From an uncultured Pseudovibrio sp. (GTDB taxonomy: Bacteria > Pseudomonadota > Alphaproteobacteria > Rhizobiales > Stappiaceae): a DNA stretch of 64,000 bases. The DNA is taken from assembly GCA_947496145.1 (NCBI GenBank), contig CANMBS010000026.1, positions 1-64,000 on the forward strand, written 5' to 3'. Within the stretch, counting starts at the first letter, position 1. Every line of letters starts with the position of its first letter. Made by a program: the position numbers and the translations under genes. The notes beneath the pieces were generated by a model, which searched no databases, was not told the origin of the DNA, and was given only the letters and a program-made list of their open reading frames with translations. Shown here one piece after another: positions 61,813 to 64,000 of the stretch.

Positions 61813-62334
61813 ATGGATCATTCAATTCGAATCATGGGTGTTGACCCTGGTCTGCGCAACACCGGCTGGGGTATTATTGATGCCAAAGGCAACCGGGTGA
61901 GCTTTGTGGCCAGCGGTACCCTGAAATCAAACAATAAGCTTTCCCTCGCTGAGCGACTGAAACAGCTGCATGATGGTCTGCATGAGGTCATCGGGCGCTA
62001 TGACCCGGCTGAGGCGGCTGTTGAAAATACGTTTGTGAACAAGGATGCGGGGGCAACTTTGAAGCTTGGGCAGGCGCGTGGTATTGCGCTGCTGGTTCCA
62101 TCCCTGCACAATCTTGAAGTTGCTGAGTATGCTCCCAACCTTGTGAAAAAGACTGTGGTGGGAACAGGGCATGCGGAAAAAGAACAAATCCGTATGATGG
62201 TGAAGGTGCTGATGCCGAAGGCGACGTTTAATTCGGACGATGCAGCAGATGCGCTGGCAATTGCGATTTGCCATAGTCATCACCGGGGTAGTGTAACAGG
62301 CCGTCTGGCCGCAGCGGAGGCGCTTTTGAAATGA
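61813..62334 (+). CDS. ruvC: Holliday junction resolvase RuvC
   Basis: 173 aa. An RNase-H-fold nuclease that cuts Holliday junctions. The acidic residues are visible: the first Asp in [13 protein letters not shown], Glu in [11 protein letters not shown], and the C-terminal Asp pair in [17 protein letters not shown] 61813 was chosen as the true start; an upstream in-frame extension to 61666 is not conserved sequence. Its stop overlaps ruvA by 4 bp. Confidence 0.96.
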   Translation: MDHSIRIMGVDPGLRNTGWGIIDAKGNRVSFVASGTLKSNNKLSLAERLKQLHDGLHEVIGRYDPAEAAVENTFVNKDAGATLKLGQARGIALLVPSLHNLEVAEYAPNLVKKTVVGTGHAEKEQIRMMVKVLMPKATFNSDDAADALAIAICHSHHRGSVTGRLAAAEALLK

Positions 62335-62945
62335 TCGGGAAACTCAAGGGTGTCGTCGATAGTTACGGCGATGATTTTGTGCTGCTGGATGTGCAGGGTG
62401 TTTGTTATCAGGTGCATTGCCCATCGCGCGTGCTGCAACAGTTGCCGCGTGTGGGTGAAGCTGCGGTGCTGGCAATTGAAACCATGGTGCGTGAAGACAT
62501 GATCAAGTTGTTTGGCTTTGCCGAGGACAGCGAGCGTGAGTGGTTCCGTATTCTCATGACCGTTCAGGGTGTTGGTGCTAAGGTGGCGCTGGGCATTCTG
62601 GGCATTATGAAAGCCTCTGAAGTGGCGAATGCGATTGCGCTGGGCGATAAGACAGCGATTACGCGGGCACCGGGTGTTGGCAAGCGCGTGGCTGAGCGCA
62701 TTGTGACTGAGCTTAAGGATAAGGCTCCGGCCTTTGCCTCTGTTGAGGATGACACCATCGCGGTTTCCCAGAGTGTTGCGGAGAATGTGGCGTCTCGTCC
62801 TGTGGCAGATGCGGTGTCAGCGCTTTCTAACCTTGGCTACCAGCCTGCTCAGGCGTCTGCTGCTGTGGCGGCGGCGGTGAAGAGCGCTGGGGAAGAGGCA
62901 ACTGCTGAGACACTTATACGCCTTGGCCTTAAGGAACTTGCATAA
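62331..62945 (+). CDS. ruvA: Holliday junction branch migration protein RuvA
   Basis: 204 aa. Domain I is [28 protein letters not shown]; domain II has two helix-hairpin-helix motifs ([13 protein letters not shown] and [13 protein letters not shown]); domain III is the C-terminal [15 protein letters not shown]. It binds the junction and recruits RuvB. Coupled to ruvC (ATGA overlap) and to ruvB (stop/start overlap of one base). Confidence 0.97.
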   Translation: MIGKLKGVVDSYGDDFVLLDVQGVCYQVHCPSRVLQQLPRVGEAAVLAIETMVREDMIKLFGFAEDSEREWFRILMTVQGVGAKVALGILGIMKASEVANAIALGDKTAITRAPGVGKRVAERIVTELKDKAPAFASVEDDTIAVSQSVAENVASRPVADAVSALSNLGYQPAQASAAVAAAVKSAGEEATAETLIRLGLKELA

Positions 62946-63991
62946 TGATTGAGGGTGAGGATCGCCTTGTTACTCCGGAAATTCGGGGTGATGAAATTGA
63001 TAGTGGTATGCGTCCGCAAACGCTGGATGACTTTACCGGGCAGGCACAGGCGCGAGAAAACCTGAAAGTGTTCATTGGCGCAGCGAAAGCGCGTAATGAA
63101 GCGCTGGATCATGTGTTGTTCGTTGGGCCTCCGGGCCTTGGCAAGACGACGCTGGCGCAGATTATGGCGCGTGAGCTGGGTGTGAACTTCCGCGCGACTT
63201 CTGGTCCGGTGATTGCGAAAGCGGGTGATCTTGCTGCGCTGCTGACCAATCTGGAAGACCGGGATGTTCTCTTTATCGACGAGATCCACCGTCTCAACCC
63301 AGCGGTTGAAGAGGTGTTGTATCCGGCGATGGAAGACTATCAGCTTGATCTGATCATTGGTGAGGGGCCTGCGGCACGGTCTGTGAAGATCGATCTGGCG
63401 AAGTTTACGCTGGTTGCGGCGACCACTCGTATTGGCTTGCTGACGACACCGCTGCGTGACCGATTTGGTATTCCTGTTCGACTTGAATTCTATACTCCAG
63501 AAGAGCTGGAACTGATTGTGAAGCGCGGGGCGCGCTTGCTAGGCATCGGTATGAGTGACGATGGCGCTAGGGAAATTGCCAAGCGTTCTCGCGGAACTCC
63601 GCGTATTGCCGGACGATTATTACGCCGTGTGCGGGATTTTGCTATTGTGGCGGGCGACGCGGAGATTGATGATGGGCTTGCCGACCGGGCCTTGCGGCAG
63701 CTGGAAGTGGACAGTGCCGGGTTTGATAGTCTCGATCGACGCTATCTGAAGCAGATTGCCCTGAATTTTGGCGGCGGCCCTGTTGGGATCGAAACCATTG
63801 CCGCAGCGCTTTCTGAACCCCGAGATGCCATTGAAGAGATTGTGGAGCCGTATCTGATTCAGAATGGCTACCTGCAGCGCACTCCGCGTGGACGTATTCT
63901 CACGCCTGTTGCCTTCAGGCACCTTGGTCTGGCTGTGCCGGATAACCCAAATGCACCTCAGATGGCCCTTTTTCAACATGATGAAGACTGA
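62945..63991 (+). CDS. ruvB: Holliday junction branch migration ATPase RuvB
   Basis: 348 aa, AAA+ motor. Walker [10 protein letters not shown] (residues 61-69), Walker [11 protein letters not shown], sensor 1 LVAATTRIG, arginine finger segment [15 protein letters not shown] and sensor 2 [15 protein letters not shown]. The winged-helix C-terminus ([18 protein letters not shown]) binds DNA. Complete within the window; the stop lies 9 bases before the end. Confidence 0.97.
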   Translation: MIEGEDRLVTPEIRGDEIDSGMRPQTLDDFTGQAQARENLKVFIGAAKARNEALDHVLFVGPPGLGKTTLAQIMARELGVNFRATSGPVIAKAGDLAALLTNLEDRDVLFIDEIHRLNPAVEEVLYPAMEDYQLDLIIGEGPAARSVKIDLAKFTLVAATTRIGLLTTPLRDRFGIPVRLEFYTPEELELIVKRGARLLGIGMSDDGAREIAKRSRGTPRIAGRLLRRVRDFAIVAGDAEIDDGLADRALRQLEVDSAGFDSLDRRYLKQIALNFGGGPVGIETIAAALSEPRDAIEEIVEPYLIQNGYLQRTPRGRILTPVAFRHLGLAVPDNPNAPQMALFQHDED

Positions 63992-64000
63992 TCTGAAGCA

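Noticed and set aside
1-64000. tRNA or rRNA genes
   Set aside because: I looked for T-loop (GGTTCGAATCC-like) and other conserved blocks; the few partial matches fall inside coding genes and lack a cloverleaf.

Overview
The window reads as a contiguous piece of chromosome from an alphaproteobacterium of the order Hyphomicrobiales (Rhizobiales). The evidence is the gene families: the cell-cycle proteins RcdA (DUF1465) and TrcR (DUF1013), DUF1192 and DUF4164, paired DUF465 genes, a zinc-free L31, an IalB-family protein, the order zapA-6S RNA-5-formyl-THF cyclo-ligase, and ruvC-ruvA-ruvB. The moderate base composition and marine-type gene content suggest the Stappiaceae, perhaps Pseudovibrio. 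That placement is inference, since no 16S gene is present.

Layout. 0.1-1.6 kb holds a short YadA-anchored surface protein and an IalB-like secreted protein. 1.6-4.4 kb is a degraded, AT-rich accessory stretch with decayed IS5- and IS6-type transposases, an orphan AraC regulator and a long gap. 4.5-13.8 kb is a mostly plus-strand run: purB, small hydrolases, a HODM-like DUF3445 protein, an ABC1 kinase, the small subunit IV of an aa3 oxidase, a secreted protein of unknown function, acetoacetate decarboxylase and a secreted hydrolase. 13.9-20.9 kb carries a TPR lipoprotein, rpsU, a class II amidotransferase, a MATE exporter, purEK and two DUF465 genes. 21-29.3 kb holds carbon-metabolism genes (SDR, propionyl-CoA synthetase, acyl-CoA synthetase), a TauE exporter and an ABC exporter. 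29.5-33.2 kb has rpmE, rcdA, DUF1192, a quinone oxidoreductase and trcR.

33.5-41.6 kb is the least explained part. It contains a signal-peptidase-I homologue whose catalytic Ser and Lys are both replaced, a non-flagellar MotA/MotB-like proton-channel pair, a lipoprotein, a small gene enclosed by strong RNA hairpins, and a two-gene membrane/secreted pair of unknown function. 41.7-44.6 kb contains a PPP-type phosphatase and a TetR-EamA-TrmO locus with two matching operator palindromes. 44.6-53.7 kb is a long minus-strand block: suhB, efp, a Sel1 protein, a ThiE-like protein, pgk, gap and tkt. fba is not in the window. 54.3-58.6 kb has DUF4164, zapA, 6S RNA, the folate cyclo-ligase, a YmdB-type phosphodiesterase and yebC. 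58.7-64 kb ends with an Lrp regulator, two tandem TauE exporters and ruvCAB.

Most of the window is ordinary housekeeping. The strongest candidates for something undescribed are the inactive signal-peptidase homologue (34.1-35.1 kb), the hairpin-enclosed small-gene module (38.6-39.2 kb) and the envelope gene pair beside it (39.4-41.6 kb). No CRISPR array, intact transposon, prophage, tRNA or rRNA was seen.
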